From the NCBI RefSeq assembly GCF_000015285.1, contig NC_008709.1, positions 1,674,001 through 1,738,000 of the forward strand: a stretch of 64,000 bases of DNA. The letters run 5' to 3'. Source of the DNA: Psychromonas ingrahamii 37. Lineage in GTDB: Bacteria > Pseudomonadota > Gammaproteobacteria > Enterobacterales > Psychromonadaceae. Positions 54,873 through 63,266 of the stretch are shown here, in pieces. A program made the position numbers and the translations under genes. The notes under the pieces were generated by a model. The model was not told where the DNA came from. It worked only from the letters and a program-made list of their open reading frames with translations, and searched no databases. Each line of letters begins with the position of its first letter. Position 1 is the first letter of the stretch.

Positions 54873-55538
54873 ATGCGCTTGGGATTTTTTTTGGTTTTAT
54901 TGCTAACAATGACGACAACAACAAGTAGTGTCTTAGCCTCGCCCTTAAAATTAAATTATTCGCTTTTTTTTGGCTATATGAAAACCATCTATAAGCTTGA
55001 TTATGAATATGTAACAACGGCTTTTTATTTGCAGGATAAAGATTCCGGGCAGGCATGTTTAATCAAAAATGCACAAATCGTTGTGGATCAAAAACGTGAA
55101 CCGATAACCTTTACAACACAAGGTCAGTTATTGCCTTTTTATTCACAGCAGCATCGTAAAGATGGTGCGATGATTGAGGTCGAATTGTTAGCCGGGCAGG
55201 AAAATTATCAATGTGATTTGCAAGTTACTCTGATGGCTAAAGAGTTTGAATCAGTGCAATTATCAGATCCTAAACTTGCACTAATAAGCGAACAACTTGA
55301 GGGCATCTTAAAAAAGAATGCCGGTATGATAGGCAAATATTTTTTACCCACTTTTTCAGGTGTCCGTCTGCAACTCACTGAGCCGCTTAGTAAACAACAG
55401 TTATCAGCCTTACCTAAACAAGTGAATTTGTCAGAAAATGGGGATCTGTTAATATCAAATGTGCTGTTGAATTCAGACTTAACAGACAGTACTGTCCTGC
55501 TGAAGATTGACCGCATTACCCCCTGGATAACCCCATAA
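54873..55538 (+). CDS. DUF2987 periplasmic protein
   Basis: 221 residues with a signal peptide (MRLGFFLVLLLTMTTTTSSV, cut near residue 23). The mature start (LKLNYSLFFGYMKTIYKLDY followed by EYVTTAFYLQDKDSGQACLI) matches DUF2987, a family of secreted proteins of marine gammaproteobacteria with unknown role. One Cys in the first part and one at YQCDLQV may form a disulfide. AGGAAGA precedes the ATG. The next gene starts four bases after the stop, so they are co-transcribed. Confidence 0.78.
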   Translation: MRLGFFLVLLLTMTTTTSSVLASPLKLNYSLFFGYMKTIYKLDYEYVTTAFYLQDKDSGQACLIKNAQIVVDQKREPITFTTQGQLLPFYSQQHRKDGAMIEVELLAGQENYQCDLQVTLMAKEFESVQLSDPKLALISEQLEGILKKNAGMIGKYFLPTFSGVRLQLTEPLSKQQLSALPKQVNLSENGDLLISNVLLNSDLTDSTVLLKIDRITPWITP

Positions 55539-55542
55539 TATT

Positions 55543-56406
55543 TTGTCCCTTTTAACCTGCAGAGAGTTAATCCGCACAGAGTTAACCGGGAACGAATTAA
55601 CCTGGATTACTGCACAACAAAGTGATCGGCTCGTGAGCATTGAGCCGCTTGTGCAGGCGCTGACCAATGTGGTTTTTTTGTTAACCTTAGCCAATAATAA
55701 AAAAATCATTTTCAAACGCTTAAACCTGAGTGCAAGAGATATCAGTGATAGAAAGTGTGAATTCAAGGTTGATAATCTTGCCACGCTTGCAGGTTTGACA
55801 CCTAAGGTTATTGCCTGTTGCACGCGCTATAAATTGCAGGAATATTTTGTGGGGAAAGAGTTAAGTTGTTTTCCCGTCAATAAAGAGCTCATTAATCTGC
55901 TCGCTTTACAGTTGAAAAAAATTCATCAACTACCGGCATTGCATGCCCAACCACAAAGATTAAGTCTTACCCTAAAGCAGCTTAAACAAAGAATAAAGCT
56001 GGACATTGATGAAGCACATTTTTCTGTTATGTTAAAGCGCGCTATCGCCTTGGACAAAGGCAGTGCTAGAAATGTTTTGTGTCATGGTGACTTGTCTTTA
56101 AATAATCTGTTAATCAATGACTGGCAACAGGTAATGATTTTAGATTGGGAGTATGCCACGCTGGCTTGCCCTGCTTATGATTTAGCGTCCTGTATGTGTA
56201 TAAATCGCCTGGATAACCTGCAGCAGGAAAGCTTAATTGCTGCGTATCATCATTTACACAATGCTGATATTTTGATCTCATTATCTGCACTGCGCAGGGA
56301 GTGCAGATTGTACTTTTCTGTCTTTAGTTATCTTAATGCCTTGTGGGAAAAGTGTTTTTTAGTCAATGAGATATCACAGGCAGAAGATAAAACCTCTGGT
56401 GCTTAA
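55543..56406 (+). CDS. Aminoglycoside/choline-kinase-fold phosphotransferase, thiamine-kinase-like
   Basis: 287 residues, a small APH-fold kinase. The catalytic loop is NVLCHGDLSLNNLLIN (about residue 184) and the metal-binding segment is MILDWEYATLACPAYDLAS; the ATP-binding Lys is probably in KKIIFKRLN (about residue 62). The size and the CHGDL/LDWEYA forms fit the ThiK/YcfN group, which phosphorylates thiamine, or related LicA-type kinases. The substrate cannot be settled. The start is TTG 55543, four bases after the DUF2987 stop. Confidence 0.75.
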   Translation: MSLLTCRELIRTELTGNELTWITAQQSDRLVSIEPLVQALTNVVFLLTLANNKKIIFKRLNLSARDISDRKCEFKVDNLATLAGLTPKVIACCTRYKLQEYFVGKELSCFPVNKELINLLALQLKKIHQLPALHAQPQRLSLTLKQLKQRIKLDIDEAHFSVMLKRAIALDKGSARNVLCHGDLSLNNLLINDWQQVMILDWEYATLACPAYDLASCMCINRLDNLQQESLIAAYHHLHNADILISLSALRRECRLYFSVFSYLNALWEKCFLVNEISQAEDKTSGA

Positions 56407-56609
56407 TTATTGTCTCGTTTTTAAACCCCGTCATGAATCAATATGAATGGCCGCAAAGCAAATTACAAAAAATCACCACCCACATTTCATCAGACTGCTA
56501 AACATTGTTTCGATTTTGCTAAATTGGTTTTTGTAACGATAATTCTTATCTTTTTGTGACTCAGATGGCATAATAAATACTCACCTTCTCAATAAATCAC
56601 TTAAAGGTC

Positions 56610-57293
56610 TTGAAATTGAAATTTACTAGCAAAGAAGTTATCTTGTTTGATTTAGACGGTACCCTTATTGACAGTGCACCAGACTTATCATTAGCCGTTA
56701 ACCATATGTTAAGTGCACTGCAACGCCCCACTTTTGAGCAAGATATCATTCGCTCTTGGGTTGGTAATGGTGCGGAAGTTCTGGTTAAAAGAGGTTTGTC
56801 AGGACAAGATGTGATCGATGAAAATATTGATCCGGACTTAGTTGAAAAATCATTACAACTGTTCTTTAACTTTTATAAAAAAAACTTATGTGTTGATACC
56901 AAACTTTATCCTAGTGTGCGCGCCTGTTTAAAAATATTAAAAGCCAAAGGTTACCGCTTAGTGATTGTAACCAATAAACCCTTTGAATTTATCGAACCCA
57001 TCTTAGAAGGGTTAGAATTGACCGGCTTGTTTGAAATGTTATTAGGGGGCGATAGTCTGGAAAAACGAAAACCTGATGCTTTACCTTTATTACATGTTTG
57101 TGAAAAACTTTCCGTCACCGTTGAGCAGTGTTTGATGGTTGGTGATTCGAAAAATGATATTCTGGCTGCCAAGGCAGCTAAGATGGAATCTATCGGTCTA
57201 ACTTATGGGTATAATTATGGCGAAGATATTAGCCGCTATAATCCCGAAGCTGTTTTTGATGATTTTTCTGATATTGTCGCAACACTCAGTTAA
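56610..57293 (+). CDS. gph: Phosphoglycolate phosphatase, HAD family
   Basis: 227 residues. HAD motif I is VILFDLDGTLIDSAPDL (catalytic Asp pair), motif II is LVIVTNKPFEFI (Thr), Lys is in GGDSLEKRKPDALPL, and motif IV is CLMVGDSKNDILAAKAA. A helical cap between residues 15 and 85 (VGNGAEVLVKRGL) is specific to Gph-like enzymes, which hydrolyse 2-phosphoglycolate from DNA repair. The start is TTG 56610 behind AAAGG. In many relatives gph is near dam and rpe; that context is absent here. Confidence 0.9.
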   Translation: MKLKFTSKEVILFDLDGTLIDSAPDLSLAVNHMLSALQRPTFEQDIIRSWVGNGAEVLVKRGLSGQDVIDENIDPDLVEKSLQLFFNFYKKNLCVDTKLYPSVRACLKILKAKGYRLVIVTNKPFEFIEPILEGLELTGLFEMLLGGDSLEKRKPDALPLLHVCEKLSVTVEQCLMVGDSKNDILAAKAAKMESIGLTYGYNYGEDISRYNPEAVFDDFSDIVATLS

Positions 57294-57341
57294 TACGTCA
57301 GAGCATTTTTTTAGAAACACAATAAATTTTTACGGGGTCAA

Positions 57342-58814
57342 GTGGAAAGTCAAAAGAAACAGGTAAATAAAAGCAGTCAGTTTAATGTTGGAATAGTTGG
57401 CGGTGGTATTGCGGGATCAAGTCTCGCGTTATATTTAAGTGAATTAGGGATAAATGTCTCCTTGCTTGAAAAAGGAGAGGGTTTAGTTAATGGACCTCCT
57501 ATTTGCCATCTGCATGCGGGTGGCAATTTCTACCGGGAAATTTCCGAACAGCAATGTTTGACGCTCCTTGCGCAGTCGATTGATCTGTTGCGTTTATATC
57601 CCTTTGCAGCCGACTACCGACCAACGGTATTGGCGGTACCCAAACATGATGACGGCACGGTCGATGAGCTGCTCCCGCGTCTGCATAAACTGCAGTTAGA
57701 GTACCAGCGTTTGATTGACGAGAATCCTGATAATAAAGTGCTCGGTGAAAGCCGGGATTACTTTCGTTTATTTGAACGCGAGCAGCTGGAGGCATTGGCG
57801 TTGCAGGAGCCCAGTCAAGATCCTCAGAGCTTAGAGCAGTGGATGATTCCCATTGCTAAATATGTTGATTTGGATAAGCTTAAATTTCCGCTGATCCTGG
57901 TTCAAGAATTCGGCTTGAATACCTTTCGTTTAGGGGCCGGCTGCACACTCTCTTTGCAGAAAAATCCGCATTGTCAATTACTCACCAACTCCTTCGTTAC
58001 CAACATTATCGCTTCTGAGACAGGCCAATCCTGGCTGGTAGACTACCAACAGGAAGGGGTAAATAAACAGGCTGAATTTGATTATTTAATTAATGCAGCG
58101 GGTTTTAGAAGCGGTAAGATTGATGACATGTTAGGTTTTAAACGCCAGCGGCTGGTCGAGTTTAAGGCAGCTTATATTGCGCGCTGGTCAGACTCTGATT
58201 GTCTGTGGCCGGAAGTTGTTTTTCATGGAAAACGGGGTACCCCTAATGGCATGGCGCAATTTACGCCTTATCCCGGCGGCTACTTTCAGTTGCATGGTAT
58301 GACTGGTGATATTACCCTGTTCGATGAGGGTTTGGTTAATAGCAGTGAGCAAAGTGCGCAACCAAAATTAGCCGAAAAATTTCTCAAAAAAATCGACTAT
58401 AAATGGTCCGAGCAGGAGATGGTTACCCGTACTGACCGTTCTATAGAACTTCTTGGTTCTTATATTCCAAGTTTTAAGTCTGCGAAAATCGGTGCTAAAC
58501 CCTTATTTGGCGCACAGCAAATACCCGGCGGCGATCCAACATTAAGAGCGACAGATGTCTCTTTTGTCAATGAAAGATATGCGCGTTGCGAAGCCGTGAA
58601 AGCCTCTTCTGTTTTAACCTGCGCAGATGAGATTGTTAAGCAGATGTCCGCTTGTTATTTAATCGATCCAAGCATCAAACCGACCCGTTCTTTTCCCGTC
58701 ACCCAAAGCATTAGCGAGGAGGAAATCAAGGAGCAGGCGGAAAAATCAGCACAGCGACGTGATTATCCTTTGCCCTTAGCACATCTTAATGTTGCAAAAC
58801 TTCCATTGACCTAA
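57342..58814 (+). CDS. FAD-dependent oxidoreductase
   Basis: 490 residues. The N-terminal dinucleotide-binding motif is VGIVGGGIAGSSLALYLSEL (about residues 17-36), followed by an acidic residue (LLEKGEG) that binds ribose. PPICHLHAGGNFYREISEQ and LINAAGFRSGKIDDM are other FAD contacts in this DAO/MQO-like fold. The exact substrate is unknown; the protein is conserved in marine gammaproteobacteria as an uncharacterised oxidoreductase. GTG 57342 is the start used here. It is soluble, with no signal peptide. gph lies 48 bases upstream and may share its transcript. Confidence 0.8.
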   Translation: MESQKKQVNKSSQFNVGIVGGGIAGSSLALYLSELGINVSLLEKGEGLVNGPPICHLHAGGNFYREISEQQCLTLLAQSIDLLRLYPFAADYRPTVLAVPKHDDGTVDELLPRLHKLQLEYQRLIDENPDNKVLGESRDYFRLFEREQLEALALQEPSQDPQSLEQWMIPIAKYVDLDKLKFPLILVQEFGLNTFRLGAGCTLSLQKNPHCQLLTNSFVTNIIASETGQSWLVDYQQEGVNKQAEFDYLINAAGFRSGKIDDMLGFKRQRLVEFKAAYIARWSDSDCLWPEVVFHGKRGTPNGMAQFTPYPGGYFQLHGMTGDITLFDEGLVNSSEQSAQPKLAEKFLKKIDYKWSEQEMVTRTDRSIELLGSYIPSFKSAKIGAKPLFGAQQIPGGDPTLRATDVSFVNERYARCEAVKASSVLTCADEIVKQMSACYLIDPSIKPTRSFPVTQSISEEEIKEQAEKSAQRRDYPLPLAHLNVAKLPLT

Positions 58815-58861
58815 GGGGTGCGAGCTGTCGGTTTTCAGCTTTTGGCTTTCGAGTATTCGAA

Positions 58862-60256
58862 TCAAAAACTGTGTTGGCCAATCATTGCCGGGCTTTGATG
58901 ACTGCTGAATAAACGCGAGTGCAGGCGCAGGGCATGATTGTCCGTAAGGCTTGATATGTAATCAGCGATAACCCGTTTTTCGCGGGAAATATCCCCTTGT
59001 TGTGCTCTCCACAAGGTTTTTACCTGTTCAGGTAAAAACCGTAACGGGCCTGCATTAAAGGCTTCAAATAATTCCATTACAATCTGTTGCCCGCGATATT
59101 CCATAATCTGTAAATCAGGGCTTTTAATAACATAATTTAAAACAAAGCCTTTCAGTATCTTTAATACCTCAAACATAGCTGGCGCTAAATAAGCGTTATA
59201 AGCGAGCAGTGGATCGTGAAAATCAGCCCTTACTTTTTTAATCTGAATGGAGGTGATTAGTGCATTAACCAGGGCACCAATCGCATCTTTACGTTTAAAG
59301 TGCTGCAGAGAAAACAGATTGTCGGTTATCTCGGGGAGCTGATCCAGAAGACAAAAATCAGTTATTTTGGCAAGTTGTGTTGCCACTTTTTCCTGCCATA
59401 ATGATTTACTGATAAACCCCATCGCAATGGCATCCTCTAAATCATGTACGCCGTAAGCAATATCATCGGCAATCTCCATGATCGAGCAATCTATTGATTT
59501 ATAGCGTGATTTTTTATGGAATTGCAGATTGCCGTTTTGCGGGCGAACGGTTTTAAATAATGCTTGATCGCTCTCTGATAAGGGTTCCAGAACGGCATCT
59601 AATAAAGCCTTATCATGATCGTAAATACCTTTTGCCGGCATCCACTCTTCGGTTTTTAATTCTCGAAAATTGCGACTGGTATCCGTTGGATAAGGTGCAC
59701 TTAACTGGCTCAGGCAGACCGGATATTTTAATAAACCTAATAAACTTCTCCGGGTCAAGTTCATACCATTAAACTCAGTGTAGGGTTCAAGCTGGGTTAA
59801 GATTCGAAATGTTTGCCCATTGCCCTCAAAACCACCATGATTAATCATCATATAATTTAAAGCCGTTTCACCCCCATGACCAAAAGGCGGATGACCAATA
59901 TCGTGACTTAAACAGATGGTTTCAATCAGATTATTACCGGGTAATAAAGTTAATAACTCCGGCTGAGTCAATTTTAAATATTCGACTATCCCCGCGCCAA
60001 TTTGAGCAACTTCCAGAGAGTGGGTCAGGCGGGTACGATAGAAATCACTTAAACCGTTATTGTGAATTTGGGTTTTAGACTGTAAACGGCGGAAGGCTGC
60101 TGAGTGTAATACACGCGCTTTATCGCGCTGAAAAGGGGTACGTTGATCACAAAGACGTTTTTTACCCGGTTCATCAGCCAGTCGGGTTAGCCATTGCTGC
60201 GATATTATTAATTTAGGCACCGATTGCTGTGCAGGGTTATTATTTTCTAAATTCAT
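58862..60256 (-). CDS. dgt: dGTPase-family deoxynucleotide triphosphohydrolase
   Basis: 464 residues from ATG 60256 (MNLENNNPAQQSVPKL); a longer reading to 60403 adds a segment unlike the family. The HD metal site is visible: FRRLQSKTQIHNNGLSDFYR then RTRLTHSLEVAQIG (His), ETICLSHDIGHPPFGHGGE (His-Asp) and IDCSIMEIADDIAYGVHDLE (Asp). It cleaves dGTP or other dNTPs to nucleoside and triphosphate; some members act in phage defence by nucleotide depletion. It is a lone minus-strand gene. Confidence 0.92.
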   Translation of the reverse strand: MNLENNNPAQQSVPKLIISQQWLTRLADEPGKKRLCDQRTPFQRDKARVLHSAAFRRLQSKTQIHNNGLSDFYRTRLTHSLEVAQIGAGIVEYLKLTQPELLTLLPGNNLIETICLSHDIGHPPFGHGGETALNYMMINHGGFEGNGQTFRILTQLEPYTEFNGMNLTRRSLLGLLKYPVCLSQLSAPYPTDTSRNFRELKTEEWMPAKGIYDHDKALLDAVLEPLSESDQALFKTVRPQNGNLQFHKKSRYKSIDCSIMEIADDIAYGVHDLEDAIAMGFISKSLWQEKVATQLAKITDFCLLDQLPEITDNLFSLQHFKRKDAIGALVNALITSIQIKKVRADFHDPLLAYNAYLAPAMFEVLKILKGFVLNYVIKSPDLQIMEYRGQQIVMELFEAFNAGPLRFLPEQVKTLWRAQQGDISREKRVIADYISSLTDNHALRLHSRLFSSHQSPAMIGQHSF

Positions 60257-60492
60257 AGTGACGCCATTAATAGTTAATGATGCTAAAAAGTGTAACCTGT
60301 TCACATAACAATACATACCAAAATCAGTAAAAAAGAAAGGGCAGTTATTCACTCTGAGCGATAGAAGAGACTGTAGCAGGGAATAGTGGCTAAAAAAGGT
60401 CACGCCCTCTGACTTTTAAATCTAACTGCCAATTCAGCTCTTCTAATTTGTTGAAAAGTAACTACTATTAAGCTCAACCTATTTGAAGAAAC

Positions 60493-60513
60493 TGATTCCT
60501 GCATCTTCAAATT
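60493..60513 (+). repeat. Short repeat copy A near the DUF4250 gene
   Basis: CTGATTCCTGCATCTTCAA at 60493 recurs as CTGATGCCTGCATCTTCAA at 60848. The two copies flank the DUF4250 gene in the same direction. Copy B continues into GTAATTTGGGTATA, the end motif of the MITE-like family. Confidence 0.6.
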
Positions 60514-60539
60514 TATCTTTATAATTTGAGGGCTCACTT

Positions 60540-60737
60540 ATGATGGAAATTAAAAACTTATTAAGCATGGACAGTGAAATTGTTTTTGGCATTATCAATG
60601 AACGGTTACGGCTGGAGTGCGATAGTTTAGATGAACTGTCACATCGTTATAACCTGGATACTCAGGCATTAATTGAAAAATTAAAATCGGTTGGTTACCA
60701 CTACAATTCGACTACTAATCAATTTAAAGCCGATTAG
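60540..60737 (+). CDS. DUF4250-type small protein
   Basis: 65 residues, soluble and helical. The order NLLSMDSEIVFGIINERLRL, then CDSLDELSHRYNLD, then KSVGYHYNSTTNQF matches DUF4250, a family of short proteins of unknown function. The first ATG at 60540 and a second directly after it are both possible starts; GAGG lies ten bases upstream. A hairpin follows at about 60793-60815 (CAGCCAC/GTGGCTG), probably its terminator. Confidence 0.8.
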   Translation: MMEIKNLLSMDSEIVFGIINERLRLECDSLDELSHRYNLDTQALIEKLKSVGYHYNSTTNQFKAD

Positions 60738-60792
60738 TGGATTATTTACCATTAAATCTTGTGGTTACTTGGTCTTGCATAAATCGTCTAAG

Positions 60793-60815
60793 CAGCCACT
60801 TTTTCCGGTGGCTGT
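60793..60815 (+). terminator. Hairpin after the DUF4250 gene
   Basis: CAGCCAC and GTGGCTG form a 7-bp stem with a loop of about nine bases. There is no clean T-run, so its strength is uncertain. Confidence 0.45.
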
Positions 60816-60847
60816 GGTTGTTATTATTTAAATTACTTTTCGTCTTG

Positions 60848-60880
60848 CTGATGCCTGCATCTTCAAGTAATTTGGGTATA
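60848..60880 (+). repeat. Short repeat copy B with GGGTATA end
   Basis: CTGATGCCTGCATCTTCAAG followed by TAATTTGGGTATAGA. The first 19 bases repeat 60493-60511 with one change and the last part resembles 35319-35343 and the right end of the element at 62298-62529. Confidence 0.55.
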
Positions 60881-60919
60881 GAGAACTAACACGAGTTTTT
60901 ACTGCTGGAATTCAATATT

Positions 60920-61399
60920 ATGAACCACTACTGCTATTACAATAGTCCAACCGGTACACTGACCCTGCAGGCAAATGCGCAGGGTTTACTGGGGGTCTGG
61001 TTTGAAACCCAGCATACGCAACCTGAAAACCTCGGGCTGTTGAATAAACAGCAGCCGATATTGATACAGGCAAGAGTGCAGTTGGAGGAATATTTCAGGG
61101 GGGAGCGGGAGTATTTTACGCTGCCGGTAGCTGCTACCGGCACTGTTTTCCAGCAACAAGTATGGTCTGCTCTTGCGACTATTCCCTTTGGTAAAACATG
61201 GTGCTATCAGGAACTTGCCAATGCGATAGGTAACCCTAATGCGGTACGCGCAGTCGGCCTTGCAAACAGTAAAAACCCTATTTCGATTATTATTCCATGT
61301 CATCGTGTGATTGGCAAAAATGGCAAACTGACAGGTTATGCTGGAGGCGTTGAACGTAAACAAGCCTTACTAGAGCATGAAGGGGTCATATTGAGCTGA
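60920..61399 (+). CDS. ogt: Methylated-DNA--protein-cysteine methyltransferase
   Basis: 159 residues. The acceptor Cys lies in ISIIIPCHRVIGKNGKLTGY (PCHR, about residue 126), the family hallmark, preceded by the DNA-binding helix region FGKTWCYQELANAIGNPNAV with the Arg finger in RAVGLANS. It transfers methyl groups from O6-methylguanine to itself, a suicide repair protein. Length and the lack of an Ada domain fit Ogt-type proteins. The start at ATG 60920 follows a weak TGGAA site. Confidence 0.95.
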   Translation: MNHYCYYNSPTGTLTLQANAQGLLGVWFETQHTQPENLGLLNKQQPILIQARVQLEEYFRGEREYFTLPVAATGTVFQQQVWSALATIPFGKTWCYQELANAIGNPNAVRAVGLANSKNPISIIIPCHRVIGKNGKLTGYAGGVERKQALLEHEGVILS

Positions 61400-61669
61400 T
61401 GACCCTACAGCTGTTTTTTTGGCCACAAGTTGTTTGTTAAGCATATATCAGCAGCTGAATTAGTTTAATTATCAGACTACAATATCCCCTATTTTAAACC
61501 CTAACGGGCCTGTCCATTAGCTCATTCCTTTAGCGCACTATAGTCGCTCCGTCTGATAGATAGCCCAGCCATATTTGATCGTTAATAGCGTCGATCTTTA
61601 TAACAGTGATGGTCAAATCCGTTTATGTTATTTAAACTTGTCTGAACAATGTTTATATCAGGAGATAAG

Positions 61670-61906
61670 ATGCTAATTAAATTTAACCAGGGCCGCATAA
61701 TAGCCAATAATAGAGATATCATGATCAAGCTTGAAGGTGATGCAAAAGTGACGCTGCAGGCTCAAGTTGATGAAATTTCACTGCTCGGTGGTGCAAATGT
61801 GATCACTGCTTTAGGGAGTGGACTCAGTTGGTCTCTGCGCTTGGACAATCGTGAACAACTCGATAATCTAGCCGCTGCCGTCGGCATTCCAATTCAGGAA
61901 AATTAA
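61670..61906 (+). CDS. DUF3389-type protein
   Basis: 78 residues from ATG 61670, with AGGAG seven bases upstream; an in-frame ATG at 61649 would add seven residues without a ribosome site. The sequence IKFNQGRIIANNRDIMIKLE followed by VDEISLLGGANVITALGSGL matches DUF3389, a short family limited to marine gammaproteobacteria. It has an all-beta look with no signal or helix and no known function. Confidence 0.75.
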   Translation: MLIKFNQGRIIANNRDIMIKLEGDAKVTLQAQVDEISLLGGANVITALGSGLSWSLRLDNREQLDNLAAAVGIPIQEN

Positions 61907-61951
61907 TTTATCAGGCGCAAGTATCGATTTTTCTGTGCGGGTATTACTTAT

Positions 61952-62226
61952 TCATTTGGATTCGAGTAAGCCCATTTCAACAGCCTGCGCATTTTTTTCA
62001 GAATTGAGACCAGCAGGGATTGCTTTGTGAATATTCTGCCGGGCCATCATCCGATACTGTTTGGGCGGAAGACCTTCAGCTGTTTAAAAATACCATAAAA
62101 GTGCGCATTGGTGGTAAAACCTACGGTCATGGGAATATCGATAATCAAGCTATGAGTATGAAATAAGAGCGCTTTAGCATAGTTTATCCGCATGATGTGA
62201 ATATGTTGCAGCGCGCGGGTATAGAG
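61952..62226 (-). pseudogene. AraC-family regulator, C-terminal remnant
   Basis: On the minus strand, LQHIHIMRINYAKALLFHTH and IPMTVGFTTNAHFYGIFKQL are the second HTH region of an AraC-type regulator. After a one-base shift the reading continues EGLPPKQYRMMARQNIHKAI and ends at TGA (61952). The canonical motif GF-x-x-x-HF-x-x-x-FK is intact. The sensor half is missing. It sits beside the MITE-like element. Confidence 0.7.
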
Positions 62227-62297
62227 TTACTCGTTATGAATCTGGACAGCGCATCATTGCTGATACTTGAAGCTGTTTAATCGCTTAAACTGTTATT

Positions 62298-62529
62298 TAT
62301 ACCCATGTTACTTAAAAATGTTTTGTCAGGCGCAAGGTCTTCGATAAGAGCAAGATGCAACATGACCTTTCGAGCGATTAACTGCGTTAATCCTCTAGCG
62401 GTAGATGCAAATGCAAGCATTTACATCTTAAATGGTTATTCCCTTTTCGATGGGTGCAACGCAGCGCTGGTTTTCGAGCTTGCGCCCCGTAGGGCAAGGA
62501 AAATTACATCTTGAAGTCTCATGGGTATA
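62298..62529. repeat. MITE-like element of about 232 bp
   Basis: TATACCCATG at 62298 is matched in inverse orientation by CATGGGTATA (62520-62529 region). Inside are GCGCAAGGTC near the left and CTTGCGCCCCGTAGGGCAAG (62479-62498) near the right. There is no gene; a 69-codon reading within it is chance. A partial relative lies at 31472-31618. Confidence 0.6.
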
Positions 62530-63266
62530 TAAACATCCATAATCAATAACGCCATTATTTAATAAGGTAACGGTTGTGAAAAGATGCTGTTTTGATAACG
62601 AATTGCTGTCGCCCTATGACAGCGATTATTAAGCTAATTTATTAAAGCATATCAAGGGTGATGTCATCAAAGGCATAAACGCTGCCTTGACCGATAAACT
62701 TACCAAGCGGTTGCATGCTCCATCTTGAAATTCTTTTAATGCCACCGCCCAGATTCGATTTATAGTGGTTTCTCCTGATCAATGTCAACCTTATTATTTT
62801 CCATAAAGCATTAATATATCTGCGCTAAAATATTAAAAATCCTATCTTATTGATAATTTTATTGTTTGATTTGTCAATTTTTTATAACGCTTATTTTTGT
62901 CTTTGTGTTCCGATTACAACGCAATAAACCGCTTTATCACTCAATTTAAGCAATCATTATTAAAAACTGAACTAACTCATTGAATATCAATAAAATGTCA
63001 TTTATTGTTTGTTTTCTTTAAAATAAATAACATTAAAATACTTATACCTATTCGATTATCTATTCAGGTGTGGGAAAAATACATAAAAACAAGGCATTGA
63101 TTGCAGTAATAGTCGTTATTCTAAGTACCCAAAACAGCAGGGCACTATTTTTTACGGTTTGAGCTGGCCGCAAAAAAATCAAATAAATGGCAAAGACACT
63201 GTATAACTAGTCTGTTTTTAACCCGCATAAATGAACTCGGATTTGGTATTCATAAAGGAGCAAACC
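62530..63266. other. Intergenic region containing a relic of an IS1182 end
   Basis: No gene is supportable in about 735 bases. Bases 62921-63010 match the 3' non-coding tail of the IS1182 element (40898-40990): AATAAACCG-x-TTTATCACTC, then ATTGAATATCAATAAAATGT. The terminal repeat itself is missing. AAGGAG at 63256-63261 is the ribosome site for the next gene. Confidence 0.55.

Noticed and set aside
62305-62514. 69-codon reading inside the MITE-like element
   Set aside because: No ribosome site or family resemblance; it is contained within a non-coding repeat.
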